From contig JAEVHH010000004.1 of NCBI GenBank assembly GCA_017607445.1, forward strand, positions 3,968,001-4,032,000: a stretch of DNA of 64,000 bases. The letters run 5' to 3'. Of the stretch, positions 1 through 11,508 are shown in pieces. The DNA is from Histoplasma ohiense. Lineage: Eukaryota > Ascomycota > Eurotiomycetes > Onygenales > Ajellomycetaceae. The notes below the pieces were generated by a model, which worked only from the letters and a program-made list of their open reading frames with translations, did no database searches and was not told the DNA's origin. Made by a program: the position numbers and the translations under genes. Numbering within the stretch: the stretch's first letter is position 1; each line of letters opens with the position of its first letter.

Positions 1-262
1 TTTTCAAAGATGGCCAGTGGACACGACGTACCTGTGCAATAAACTCCGCGAGACTGCCCTTGCTATGATTTATGGACGATGGAATCTGCAAACGCGGAGC
101 TATTGAATGGCTCGAGCTCTCTTTCTCTCGGGTGTCTGGCAGCTGGCACGTCAGAGAAGGGGGGCATTGTATCCGGGAACCAACGGAGCTCGAGACCATT
201 TTCTCCGTCACCAGATGAATGGAGGGTTTCTCGGGGGGTGCATTCGAATACGACGACGGCAT
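1..262 (-). CDS. Probable Pho80/Pcl-type cyclin, 5' exon only (runs off left edge)
   Basis: The visible coding exon is 262 down to 32: ATG at 262, 77 codons without a stop, ending in phase 0 at CAG followed by a strong donor GTACGT (31-26). Past the donor the frame stops within a few codons, which supports an intron. The encoded N-terminus is Ser/Pro-rich and ends KGSLAEFIAQ, which I recognise from memory as the lead-in to the cyclin box of fungal Pho85-type cyclins, where the next exon would start with an aromatic-rich helix. The cyclin box itself lies outside the window, so the family call is inference. Another Ser-rich regulator is possible. The gene has nearly 5 kb of gene-free DNA upstream, which is usual for regulatory genes with long leaders. 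Confidence 0.5.
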   Translation of the reverse strand, partial: MPSSYSNAPPEKPSIHLVTEKMVSSSVGSRIQCPPSLTCQLPDTREKESSSHSIAPRLQIPSSINHSKGSLAEFIAQVRRVHWPSLK

Positions 263-1262
263 CCGATATAGAGTGGTTGCTTCATAGCGAGATGAGGGGA
301 GCGAGGAGACAGAGGGCTTTAGAGCAACACCTGCCATATCCTGGGGCGGGGTAGACAGGCCAAAATGAAAAAGAGGTGCGGGCCGCTTTCCCGTAGTCCA
401 AGAATGAGGATACTGGCGGGAGCTGCAAGGCGTAATTGTGCTGGCTCCCGACGACCCTCTTTCAATAATATCGTTGCTGCTGACGCTGGGTTTGTTGTAT
501 ATTGAGGAGCTTGGAGTGGGCAGGTTGGTGGAGGAGGCAAACTGCAGCTGGGCGGAGGAAAGGACAGGATGCATGAGAGCAGATAGGGAGATATAGGTTC
601 AAGGCGTATCGAAGGGAAGATGTGAAGGACGAAGGCCGGATATAGAGAACCTTTTCGGGTGAGAGGGCGAGCGACGAGGAAGGAGGATGAGGAAACAGGA
701 GGAGCCCCGTAGTAAAGAGAGCAGGGAGAGAGAGAAGGGTCACCGGGAACGGCAGAAGCCGGTCACTCGATTGCACTATCGTCCCATCGATCCATCAGGG
801 CATCAACAGGACTGGAGTCGATTGTATTTAAAAGAGTTACAGCAAGGGGCGGGTGGGGGGAACGGGTTGAATTCGTCCAGAAGAGTGAGTGACGCAGATT
901 GGGGCGGTGGAAGGGGACCGGGCTGGGCAGAAAAAGGATAGAGGAGGTGCGGAGGAAGTTAAGGTTGGCGCTCAAGAGTAATCAATCACCAAGAAGAACT
1001 AATAACAGCGTCAAAACTGCGTCAAAACAGCATCATCTGCATCAACGGCCGCTGAGTGAATATTATGATTCAAGGAGGAGGTCCCGACCACCACGACAAA
1101 AGACGAGAAATAAACGAAGCGGGCAAATTACGCAGTATAAAAACGAAAGTGGTTAGCTATTGGTTGGCCGAAAAGCGAATCTTCGGTCGTTCACCAGACA
1201 GCCCGCGATTACATGAGCTAATAAGAGCCACCACCAAACCCAGGGAACCGCCGAAGAGGGCA

Positions 1263-1289
1263 GAGCGACGAGAGCGACGAGAGCGACGA
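1263..1289. repeat. 9-bp tandem repeat GAGCGACGA x3
   Basis: Three perfect 9-bp units in tandem, in the gene-free upstream region. No coding context. Confidence 0.85.
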
Positions 1290-1791
1290 GAGCCGTCCAG
1301 CTGGGTGGAGAAAAATAGTAACAAACCACTAGTATAAGAAGGGAATCAAGGGACGCCCTCGGCCCTTGGACGCTCCGGACGACAAGAACGGGAGCAAGTC
1401 TCACATTTGCAGCAGCAGACACGGATGGAGCATGGCGGATTGGAGATAACAAGGCTCTCTCTGTTCCACTTTTGGTTTTTTGGTCGAAGGAGTTTAGTGG
1501 CAGTGGTGGCGGATATTAATGAGAAAGGATGGTTCCGAAGAGCACGCGTAGTTATTTCTAGTATGGGTTACGAAACTTCATCCATGAGCCGGCATGGTTG
1601 TTTTTTTTTTTTTTTTTTTTTTAAAAAAAAACCCTTTTTAAAACCAACAACGGGAATAATATAACTAGTTCAGGGTGAAAAAGGGCAAGGCAGGCAGAGA
1701 GAAGTAACTAATCACTACTCTTAGTTATCACTATTTTGTGTTCTTATTGAATGGGGCAAACATCGAGAAGAAAAAGTAAAAATATATACGC

Positions 1792-1826
1792 GCTACTACC
1801 ACTACCGCTACCACTACCACTACCAC
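1792..1826. repeat. Hexanucleotide repeat (CTACCA)n, imperfect
   Basis: About six CTACCA-type units with one or two substitutions. Simple-sequence DNA in the non-coding region. Confidence 0.8.
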
Positions 1827-3352
1827 GCCACACAAGGGCGTGAGTGACAATTTCGCATTCGGCCAGAGCGGCAGAGAGGTAGGAGTCAGGAGTTAGCTGA
1901 GGTCCCGCAGCAGCAGGGAGCAAGCAAGCAGAGTTTGGCCCGGAAACAGGCTGATCCTCCGTTGTCTTGCAAAAAGAAAAGAGGAGGACGCAAAAGTAAA
2001 TCTCAAGACTGGTTTGGTTGGTGGTGTCTGAACTGTGGATTTCCTGCCGCATCCAAGGACTGACTGACGGAGTAATGATCAATAAATGGACAAGGACACG
2101 CTCGCTCTACCGTCGACTGACTACTGCTGCTGCTGCGCACTGAGTCAACTGGCCCCGAAGTTTACTAACTTGGCTTGGTGCAAACAAGAGATAAGGAAAA
2201 AGAAAAAGTAAAAGGAAGCGAAGACCACGGGAGACAGGAGAAAGCGAAAAAAAAAAAAAAAAAAAGAAAAAGGAAGAAAAAAGAAAGCAAAAAAAAGGGA
2301 AAAACAAAAAACCCTCTGGCGGCGTCAGTCACTGCTGGGTCCCCTGTAACTAGCCTAATTCAATGAAAAACGAAGTTCCTGGGTGGAGTTGGACGACTCC
2401 AAAGTTACCCTCCCTCCTCCTACTAGGCCAAACACGATGTTCCATCCCCGACAGCCGACAATTACGAATTACGAGGTGATGAGTTATTGCCTGGATGCTG
2501 CATCAGACAAGACTCGGATGCTGGGGGCTAACAGGACTCCAGCCGTCTGACCTGGCCTTAACTTGACATGACTTGACCTGACGACGACAACGGGCGACGA
2601 CGACGGTGACTCGCTGCAGATGATATCCACAGCTGCTCCTCCTGCTGCTGCTTCTGCTGCCAGTGCCAGCCTGCCACTACTCGCTCGGCGTGGACTGGCT
2701 GATTTCAAACAATGGATCCAACCACTAATCGGAAGCAGCCAGGGCGTGCGATTGGGCGTGACACGGGGTTTGCAACTGACAGCTCGCAGACTGGGAACAA
2801 CCCATCACCACCCATCACCACCCTCGCAAAAGTCACCACCATGGGGCGGCGAGGGCGAAATGTGTGGGTGGGCGTGTTTTGTGTGTCTGGATACGCGAGC
2901 GAGTGCACACAATAATGCACGGCTACCGTATTTTCAACCCCAGTCTCAGTCCACAGTTATGCGTTTGAATACATAATAATCCGTTCTCTGGATCGGAAAC
3001 CCCATGAACATCACCCCCAACCAACCAACCAGCCCCCTTTTATTTAAGAAAGAACTAGAAGGCGCGCATTCGATGCTGATTTTCCAATCTGATCGGCTCA
3101 ACCACAGGCAGACCGGCCCCCAGGTAATCAACTAGGACCGCGTTTCTGCTCTGCTGACTGAGGGGAAAACGGATAGTTTTAAAAATAATACAATAGACTC
3201 CTGTACAGTACTGCATGAAACCAGTCGAAATCAAGAAGTTGAGGAAACAAACACCCATTTTTCAAACTCTCTGCAGTACGCTACATGTATGAATTCTGTA
3301 CGGAAATATGTGCTCTGTGATAGTTAACCTTCGCTCACCGACAATGCATTCA

Positions 3353-3405
3353 TCCATTCCATCCATTCCATCCATTCCATCCATTCCATCCATTCCATCC
3401 ATTCA
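3353..3405. repeat. 9-bp tandem repeat TCCATTCCA, about 6 copies
   Basis: Near-perfect 9-bp minisatellite. It keeps frames open on both strands, so the open frames over it are repeat artefacts rather than genes. Confidence 0.9.
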
Positions 3406-4672
3406 TACCATTCATCACACACGCAGCAGCGGGCCGGAGAAGCCCAAACCAAGGAAGGAGGCAAAATTTCCACACCCCCAAAATTGCAATCATGTTTCAG
3501 CGACTGAAGCCTATGGAATGACACCAGCGGCATTCCTTAGCACCTGATCAACCGAGTTCTAGGCATCATCTGTGCACACCTAGTTATAACTTATAAGCCC
3601 TAAGAAATCACTGCGAAATCATTTGATCCCCCTCCTTGGATGAAACTGTGAAATTTAGCAGCTCGGCCACTAGCGTTTGCCAGGCTAGTATTTTATTCGA
3701 CTGCCTCGGTAACTATCAGGGGACAGACTATGGAGGAGTTATCCATGGATGCCATCGTTGGCTCAATTTCAATTTTATTTTTTATTTCTCCGTCTGCTGG
3801 GCAAGATGCAAGGAGCTGTTTTGGTAAACCAAATACTTTATAAATTTAGCTAACCCACTTCTCCTTGTCATTTCAGCTCTTTTGAAGCCCCCCTCCCTTC
3901 CATGACGGACGAGGGGGAAGGGAAGGTTTTTTTCGGTGGGGTTACGACGTCGCTCCCAGTTACCCCTTCAGAGCAAAACGAATAGCAATAATCATAAACC
4001 TTGAAATCTGTGCAGTTAGTTTTTTTTTTTTTTTACGCTGAGGCTACGGCTCGTGTACCAGCTGCAAACAGCAAGCGAACAAAATAAAGAAAAGAAAGAA
4101 CCAAAGAAAGAAAGCAAGATCAAACTCGATCTCAGGTCCTTTACGTAGGAATTTGTCATCATGACACAGAGTGGTTACATACTCCGTACATACTGCGGAC
4201 ATAGTCCAGGGCAAGCAAGTCCCACCAACCCTCTATACATATTATTTCTCAGGCAGGACTCGTCATGGAACTATTCGTGGGACTGTTATTACGAGTACTG
4301 TCTACCATTTTGTTGTTGTTTTGAGTTGAAACTTCCAAGCTCACGGGCAACGAGAACAGAGGTTTTTTTTTTTTTTTTTTTTTTTGAGTTCACACGCAAT
4401 CTCTGTTTGTTATTTATTTGAGTTTTACTCGCAACATTGGTGAGAGAGGGGGTATCCATGGATTTCGTATATATATAACTAACTTATACGGAGTACTATC
4501 ATACAGGTAAATTCAATTAATTTGAACAGGCGCCACAGAAGTGGCATCCAACTTATTCTATTTCTGCAATATAGATTATTTGCTGCTTCCTTTTGCTGAA
4601 CTTAATTCAACAGAATATCTCCTATTCTAATCAGCGGTAGTATGCAGCTGTGCTACTAAATACTATACATCA

Positions 4673-4744
4673 TGTGGGATGGTTAATCTGGAGCTAGCTA
4701 ACTACCAAGGTATGGATATACGGTTCATCATGTGCGGTCGCTAA
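4673..4744. repeat. Dispersed repeat fragment, related to 48455-48497
   Basis: Contains TGTGGGATGGTTAATCT, then GCTAGCTAACTA, then TGTGCGGTCGCTA. The same blocks occur around 48455-48497 in a different arrangement. It probably marks the end of a degraded DNA transposon or MITE just outside the Tc1 element. Confidence 0.5.
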
Positions 4745-4964
4745 GGCAAACCACCCTCTGTATATAATTGAAATGTAGTTTTTCGCGTATTTTGAGCATT
4801 CATATGACCTGCTAGCTTCTTGCGGTTAGCTTCGTCACCACCATTTCTTGGAGACTCTGTCAGAGTTCTCCTTGTCAGAATAAGACAAACAAGACAAACA
4901 CAAGCAGGTGCTTTCTCATACCATATTAGCGTGGTGGTATGAAATGGGTGGTGAAGGTACGTTA

Positions 4965-5035
4965 CGCCGGTAGATCCCGGTATTTTCGTTAGAGCCACTC
5001 TAATATTTTAGTGTCCTGCTAACCATCATTCTGGG
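4965..5035. repeat. Left terminal inverted repeat of Tc1/mariner element
   Basis: Reads CGCCGGTAGATCCCGG..., then TTTTCGTTAGAGCC, CTCTAATATTTTAGTG and CTAACCATCATTCTGGG. It matches the reverse complement of 6335-6405 with scattered, mostly transition differences. Confidence 0.9.
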
Positions 5036-5070
5036 GTGTTTATGTGGCATTCTCGCGTTCAGGGTGTTTT

Positions 5071-6245
5071 ACTGTTTTTCATCATACGCTGTGTAGAGTA
5101 AATATCTTGTATAGCCACCCTCTGCCTTTATAACTACCTGACAGTGAGAAGACATCTCTGCTATAAGCCCCTGTAGCTGCTTCCTTGTTATAAAGTCCCA
5201 GGAATTTCTAACCATCTCTTGTAGTGCATCATAAGGAAGATTTTCCTCATTCCCATGATTCCTCTGTATCCACTGCTTCATAAGATTTCATACAGCTTCA
5301 ATTGGGTTCAGATCAGGAGAATATGACAGCCAATCTATAGAAGTGATTCCACATTTCTGAAGATCTTGATTCTTGAGAAGTCTCTGCTGCAGCATGCTCC
5401 GGAGCTCCATCTTGCATCAATTTCAACCCAGAATTCATTTGTATCCATCCATGAATGAGAGCGACTATACATTCGCGATAGGATGTCTAGATTGATTAAA
5501 AAGATGATAGATTAGCACTGTTATACTGAGTATTATAGTCATATTGTAACCAATCTTATTGATTGTTCCCCAATCCTTTTCCCAGAATAGACAAGGCCTC
5601 TTTGTAATGCAATTAAAAGATCCCCAGAACATTTATCCTCTTTTTCTTGAATCTTATTCATTAAACAGATAGGATTCAGTGATTCTCCTGCCTTGCAAAT
5701 CACCCAGGTTCTTGTATAGCAGCCAGATTTAACCCAAGTCTCATCAGTCCAAAGAATGATTGACCACTGCTCAAAAGGCCAATGTTGATGATCCAATGCC
5801 CACTGAAGTTGAATAGCTTGAACTCATAGAGATAGAGGAGGCTTGTGTAGAGCTATTCTGTGAGAATAACCTCTTCTCTGTAAAGACTGTAATGCTCAGT
5901 CCAGACACTTCTCATTGATCTCAAGATGAAGAACAACAACAAGCTTTTTATATGACATTTGGTGGTTGACTTTGAAAGCTGTAATAAACTGTTCAATCTC
6001 ATCCAACTGCTCATCACTGAGTTGACTAGGACGACCAGCATGTCTTTTAGGAGTAGCTACTTGAAGTTCACAGATGTATTGAGCTCCTCAATAGATTGGA
6101 TATTCTCTCATAGATCCATCCAAGGCTGCGAAGAAGAAGGATATCTCATGTTTCTCAACATTGATCACAGGTTAATCACTTTGTACGAGGTGTAATAGGA
6201 GCTTCTGGGGGGTGCAAGAGCTTCAAGAGCAGCAAGTAAATCCAT
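5071..6245 (-). pseudogene. Tc1/mariner transposase relic
   Basis: On the minus strand an ATG at 6245 begins a transposase-like reading. Visible pieces in order: a helix-turn-helix-like stretch with GRPSQLSDEQLDEIEQFI (near 6030), then ILWTDETWVKSGCYT (near 5740) holding the first catalytic Asp of the DDE domain. Next come MQDGAPEHAA-like residues (near 5400), matching the second Asp of Tc1 elements, and SPDLNPIEAV-NLMKQWI (near 5300), where the third acidic residue lies. The C-terminus ends near 5071. Several in-frame stops and frame changes interrupt it, so it is non-functional. Tc1/mariner DD34-type elements are common in Onygenales genomes. Confidence 0.85.
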
Positions 6246-6334
6246 CCTAACAATAGAAAATAATAAGAATGAGAAGCTGAATCTTTGTCATTTGATTTGT
6301 ACGGGGATATTTGAAGACGCGCTCCCCCCAGATT

Positions 6335-6405
6335 CCCAGAATGATGGTTAGTAGGGCACTAAAATATTAGAGTGCCACTAACGAAAATAAAGGGGTATAC
6401 CAGCG
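6335..6405. repeat. Right terminal inverted repeat of Tc1/mariner element
   Basis: Reverse complement of the left TIR; outer end at 6405, next to TA at 6406-6407. Confidence 0.9.
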
Positions 6406-7885
6406 TATATTATAAATTTGCTTAATTAATTCTTGTCAGATATTCTCTAACATTGAAAAATTATCTTTGTATAAGTTATGCAGTAAATTAGATGAAACTT
6501 ATAGAACTATTTATTAATTGTCTATATTTCATCTATATATAAAATTTGTAACTTTTTTATGATATGAGACAGTAAAAAGTTGAAATTTGTAGTAATGTCC
6601 CGCTCGCTTATAGATTGTGCTGTTAACTATTGACTTTATAACCATTACAAAGCTTATTTTTGAATTCTCTATCTCTCTTTCTTTTTATGTGCTATTACGA
6701 AGACTGGTGATGTATCTTTACTGAGATATTATATTATAAAGATGGATGATGTTGATTGCTCTGGGGTGGGAACGCATTCCTCAGTAATGTAGCGGCTTCC
6801 TTGATTCTTTACTTTTCTATTTCTTTCACGCCATTCCGACAACCACTTTTGAAGTCAGAAAAGACTTCTCCAAAGCAGTACTGAGTGAAAGAGTCATGCT
6901 TCAGAGCATTAAACTGAATATTTCATCGGAAAGGGCCAGAGAGAGCATCGATGAGAAGCGCTGAATACGACAAATCAATGTAGAAAGAAAACTGGGACTT
7001 TCGAAGTCGAAAATCAGGCGACAATCAGTCGAAAACAAAACGAAAAGCGGCCGTTATTGTAGCCTGCCCCAACAAATGCAGGGTTGTAGGACACGCATGT
7101 CAGCTCCATATGCTTGGGAGCGATGGTGGACGAAGTGATGAGGTTGGGCAAGGCCTCCAGGTCAGCCTTGTTTGCCTGAGAGGAGGGGGAGAGATGGAGC
7201 CTGTGTTTTCCCGCTGTGCGTTTGGAGTAAAACTATGCCATCAGGACCCTGCTGCTGAGGATCGAATTCATGCCCAGCGGCAAATCATTGTGTAGGGAGG
7301 AGAGTTTGGTCTGAATCCAAAACAGCCATACCGAGCAAACGTCGCGAGTAACAGGATTCCCCGTTTTCATCTCACACGTTTCTCAAGGTCCTGGGTGTCA
7401 AGGGGATAAAACGCTCGTCAGCTTTTTGCCTATCAAGTCTTTGACAAGAATTGAAGCTCTTGACTTGTTTCACTATTCTATACTTCGATCGGAAGTTCCT
7501 GAACTTGTATTTGTAATATCTCCAACAAGACCCCGACTTCATTGAGTTCGATAAAGATTGAAACTTGGTGAAGTGAGATGTCCTAAGTGCAAAATGGGCA
7601 GTATCACTGAGAAAACCTCTTGGGAATTATGTGGTGTTTAGCTCCCTGCAGCCATGCCCTGACCTGTCATGCTCGATATGGTACGTATAGATCAGTCTCG
7701 ATTAAATTCGATTTTAACATTGACGAGTGAAAGGACACGGCTATTTATCAGCAAAGCGGCACGATCACACTGGAAAAGAAACAGGCTGGCGGATCCTAAA
7801 TGTCAAATTTTGTCGGAAACAGTGTCATTCGTTGCGTTTACTGTGGAAGATCTGTGGGAGAGTGGCTCACTTCCATTCTTATGCT
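6406..7885. other. Intergenic, AT-rich then mixed; possible gene relic
   Basis: 6406-6750 is AT-rich with nothing recognisable. Between about 7060 and 7300 the minus strand has an open, protein-like stretch (residues such as LEALPNLITSSTIAPKHMEL and CVSYNPAFVGAGY) without a start codon and with a stop just upstream. I do not recognise it, and it may be a decayed exon. No other gene is supported. Confidence 0.4.
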
Positions 7886-8683
7886 TCACTTGGGCATGCT
7901 CAATCCAGAACTTTTTAAAAAACTTAATCCTCTCTCGTCCAAATTCGGATATTTGCGCAAAGCGTAGAAATCCAACCAAAAATTGCGGGCCTCTGTATGA
8001 TCCTGCAGATGCATGCGTAGTAAATCTTTCCATTCTTTGTCCTCTTGCCCAAGACCAATTCCTGCGCAAGTAAACTCCCACCAAACAGGAAAGTAGCCCG
8101 AAGATCCCCAGTCCAGAATACCTGCCAAATTACCATTATCCACGATAATATTGACATTGGTAAGCTCGGCGTGGGTGAATGTATAGGGAGCAGCACTTGG
8201 CATACGTCGACGTAATTCCAAGCGGATTTCCTCCGGCACCTTTGACAAGGCCAACAACATCTCAGCCCACGGCTCATCATCTAACGAAAGGGGCCCATGC
8301 CCAATGCCGTAGCCATTCGGAAATAGAAACGCTGAGTATAGTGGTTGTCCGCCTATGCTTTCCATTCGATTCGAGTGAAGCTCGCGAAGCTGCATCAAAT
8401 AGTCAGCGGTCTGCTTTGCGACGCGTTCTTTGTCTGCTGCGGACATGGTGGGCCAGATTTCACTCAAGGGTTGTCCTTGAATCCGTTTGGTGAGCAGGAA
8501 ATATGTCCCGTCGACTTCCTGCCACTCCTCAACGACTTTGGGTATAGGTATTGAAGTTCTTTCAGCCAAAAAACGAATGTTGAGGGATTCGAAGTTGGGT
8601 GGCTCAATGGTCCGTTCTTTCAGAACCAGGTTTGAACCCAAAGACCATGCATGCTCCTCGATTACTGACACCGTAGAAAATTT
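7886..8683 (-). CDS. APH-like phosphotransferase family protein with altered catalytic motif (5' exon unresolved)
   Basis: About 262 residues of an aminoglycoside-phosphotransferase-type (PF01636-like) kinase fold. An N-lobe Lys sits in NLVLKERTI, followed by a fungal-type RFLAERTSIPIPKV segment, then the catalytic-loop equivalent THAELTNVNIIVDN and the metal site ILDWGSSGYFP. Two key positions are unusual: the catalytic Asp of the HxD loop is Glu (codon GAG), and the Glu normally after DW is Gly. The frame opens at 8683 after a stop and has no ATG near its beginning; a CAG acceptor at 8665-8667 suggests a 5' exon upstream that I could not identify. The gene may be a pseudokinase or decaying. 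Substrates of this fungal family are mostly unknown. Confidence 0.65.
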   Translation of the reverse strand, partial: KFSTVSVIEEHAWSLGSNLVLKERTIEPPNFESLNIRFLAERTSIPIPKVVEEWQEVDGTYFLLTKRIQGQPLSEIWPTMSAADKERVAKQTADYLMQLRELHSNRMESIGGQPLYSAFLFPNGYGIGHGPLSLDDEPWAEMLLALSKVPEEIRLELRRRMPSAAPYTFTHAELTNVNIIVDNGNLAGILDWGSSGYFPVWWEFTCAGIGLGQEDKEWKDLLRMHLQDHTEARNFWLDFYALRKYPNLDERGLSFLKSSGLSMPK

Positions 8684-10610
8684 TCACACGGTTATTATAG
8701 CGACACCCCGCTTGACGTGTTTCTGACCAGCTACATGCTGAGCAGATGTTTTCGGAGGCCATCTGGGAAATAGAGGGCAGAAGTTGTCTTGGAGCAAGTA
8801 ATAGGATAGAGAAATAAGATGGATATATCCTTGGAGTTGGAGAAGTCTGGGGTTCTTATTTATACGCTGGCAACGAAGTTGAACCAACCAACACACATTT
8901 TTTCAACCCTTTTCCCTCACACCGCCGAATTGAACCACTGATGGTACTCTAAGGAGGGATGCTGGTTGCGGGCGGGATACAATCTTGTACGCATCCGTCG
9001 CCAACCTCAAAAAGTTGACCAATCAAATCATAATGGCTCCAGGCATGTATTATTGCTCACCCCCCATCTCCCATCTATATATTAGTATATATATATATCT
9101 AGTGTCTATCTACTAGTATAATAAAACTTAGCTAACATTGGAAACTATAGCTATAACAATCCAGTGGTGACTATTGATGATATGAAGATCTAGTTGGCGA
9201 TATTTATTGATGTGCTATCTTTGCTGATATGTATATCTAGTGATATACAGATTGCTCACTGCCTCCACATAAGCCATATGAAAATAGAAAATTATATTTT
9301 TTTTGTTACAGCACATTGGGCAGACAGGCAAGCAATATAGATAGATGGATAGATAGACAGATAGATGGTATGAAAATAGTATATTTCTCGATATTCATAT
9401 CCTTGATAGATACCATCGGTGGTTATAGTTAAAAAAGTTCTATTCTATGGTTATTAGACAATCAATTTTTACTGATGTGGGTGTATATGTGGCATCATGA
9501 AATCCATGTAAAATGCAGGCAGAGGCATTCATTTCTCGGGGTCGATTTTCACGGGTCCTTTCACCTATATTCTAGCTGTAGCACTACAAGTACATGGGTT
9601 TTTATATCTGACAAGGGAGAAATAGAAAATAGCAAAACCAAAAGAAAAAAATAAAGCCATGAAACGAGGAGATGGACATGAAAGGGAAAAAAAAAAATAT
9701 TGAGGACAAAAGGAAAAGGGGGAGAGGGTAACACAGAAAAGAAGAGTAGAAAGGAGATTTCATCTGAGGTACAGCACCGGAACAAAAGGTAGGAAGAAGG
9801 GGTTTGGAAAGGGAATGCAAACTTGGATTGGACAAATGCAAGTTGAATGGCGATGTTGCATCTGACATAGGTGAGAAGAGCGCATTCGGGGTTTTACTTT
9901 ATGTTATTTTATTCTATTACCCCGGGTTGTAGCAAAAGAAGGAAGGGAGGAAGGAATTAATTATCCAAGGGCATTGGAGGACAAAACAATAGATATGGTA
10001 GTCTGCAAGCCCCACAGAAGGCATCCTCCATTCTGATACCCGGAGCCGTTGGGATGAAAAGGGAAGGGGAGAAAGAAAACATCCACAGAGTCGGGATAAA
10101 CGAAACAGTCACAATTTGTTCATGGAAGCTAAAACGACAACCATTTTGGTTTTTGTTATGGCAGGCTTCGCGATCTGTCTTTCGTTCGTTTGTGTATGTC
10201 AAAATATGTTATGGGTGTTATTGCCCCTTTTCATTCCGCAAAGTCCATTCGTCAATATATGAGCGTTGAGGAAGCGTCAGGTCGTCGTTGCATATGCTTC
10301 AGAACTTCTTTTCTTAAAGGGAAGCAGGAGTCGATCTGTGCAGAGAGATATCATATATATCACCTCTTTCACCACAGTGCTTTCTTTTTCTCGTTCATTC
10401 GAGCGTGTTAGGTTTACGTCGCAGCTGCTTGTCCTCGGAAAAGGGCGTTTTCATTTCGTTCGTCGAATGTCAAAAGAGAAAAATATTCCACAATTCGGAA
10501 TCAACTCGAAAAATCCCCCCCTCCGCATCTCTCCGCCTCACATCCATCAACCCGATTTCATACCTCCCTCACCCCGCTTCCTTTTCCTAGTCATTATATT
10601 AGAGGTTTTT
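8684..10610. other. Intergenic region
   Basis: Presumably contains the unresolved 5' exon and promoter of the APH-like gene (8684-9000), then AT-rich DNA with TATATA runs near 9075-9100, GATA-type repeats near 9340-9365, and purine-rich DNA 9610-10100. 10100-10610 is likely the 3' untranslated region of TOM22. No further gene is supported. Confidence 0.5.
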
Positions 10611-11508
10611 TTACAGAGCTGCCTGCCCTTCCTTCCTCCCCTCAGGATTGGTAAGAGCGCTTGCGGCACCGGGTGTCAACATCTACATCACAAGAACACC
10701 AGTCAGTCAAAAACTCTGCTCATGTATAAAGCAAGTGAAAAACGAAAAGGTAGCCGGTAAAAAATGTAAGTTTTTCCCCCGCAACCCTTCCCCCCCACAA
10801 AAAAAAAACAACCCCCAAACCTCTCATCCTTTCTTCTCCGCAGGGTCCAAAAAGCCCAAGTCAAAATCAAACCCGTACCTCATTAGCCCCCTTAATCATG
10901 TCCTGCTCCCTCTCCATTTGTACATACTGCTGCTCCTCGGCCAGAGCTAAAGCCCAGGGGACGCCGAGCAGAAACGCACTCGTGCTCAGAACCCAGAGCG
11001 TCTTGCCGCCGAACGAGATGGTGGACTTGGCGAAGGAGGTGAGTGAGGAGATAGAGCTGGAGATTCTGTGTCGGGATTTCGGGGGGATGATGTCCTTCAG
11101 GGCTGCGAGTCTTTCATACAACGATTCGTCCTCAGGAAGGGCATCGTAGGATTCGGTGGAGAATTCGGAGTCTGGTTTTTCCAGGGTTGTTTGAGATGAG
11201 AGTGGGAAAAATATTAAATTAAAGGGAATACAGAGCTATGGACTTGAAGAAGTTGTGGTGATTTGAGCGGGAGGGTTGAAAAGGGAAGGTGATCAAGAGA
11301 AGAATAGCAGAGAGAGATATATATGTCACAAAATCAAGGCCACATGTTGTTTATAGATTTGAGCATTGTAAAATGACATCGCCAAGGACATACCGGTATC
11401 TGTGAAATCATCGTCATCATCGTCGCTCTCGAGGAGGACACCGTTTTTGGGATGTTGGGTAGGCTTCTGAGTGAAGTGCTCGTCCTCGACTTCTTGTAGC
11501 TTAACCAT
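10611..11508 (-). CDS. TOM22: Mitochondrial import receptor subunit Tom22
   Basis: Three exons on the minus strand: 11508-11394, 11171-10879 and 10682-10611, giving 159 residues. Introns are 222 nt (donor GTATGT, acceptor CCAG) and 196 nt (donor GTACGG, acceptor TGTAG); the phases join exactly. Recognised by MVKLQEVEDEHF at the start, an acidic cytosolic stretch with a run of Asp ending FTDTDSE, LYERLAALKDIIPP, one membrane segment (TLWVLSTSAFLLGVPWALAL) and EEQQYVQMEREQ facing the intermembrane space. Tom22 is the central receptor of the outer-membrane TOM complex and hands presequence proteins to the pore. It is divergently arranged with the acetoacetyl-CoA synthetase gene. Confidence 0.95.

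Larger units (their letters stand above)
263..4964. other. Long gene-free upstream region
   Basis: No convincing coding sequence on either strand. All open frames are short, low complexity and lack splice-consistent neighbours. The region is purine-rich on the plus strand in its first half, with A/T homopolymers near 1600-1640, 2247-2265, 4020-4034 and 4363-4385, and several short tandem repeats (listed separately). It probably holds the promoter and 5' leader of the cyclin-like gene on the minus strand. From about 4430 it becomes AT-rich and grades into transposon-flanking DNA. Confidence 0.6.
4965..6405 (-). mobile_element. Degenerate Tc1/mariner-type DNA transposon with 71-bp TIRs
   Basis: A 1441-bp element bounded by imperfect 71-bp terminal inverted repeats (4965-5035 and 6335-6405). 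Both are flanked by TA (4963-4964 and 6406-6407), the target duplication expected for the Tc1/mariner superfamily. The interior on the minus strand carries a transposase relic broken by stops and frameshifts. The element cannot be autonomous in this state. TIR symmetry and TA flanks make the boundaries firm. Confidence 0.9.
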
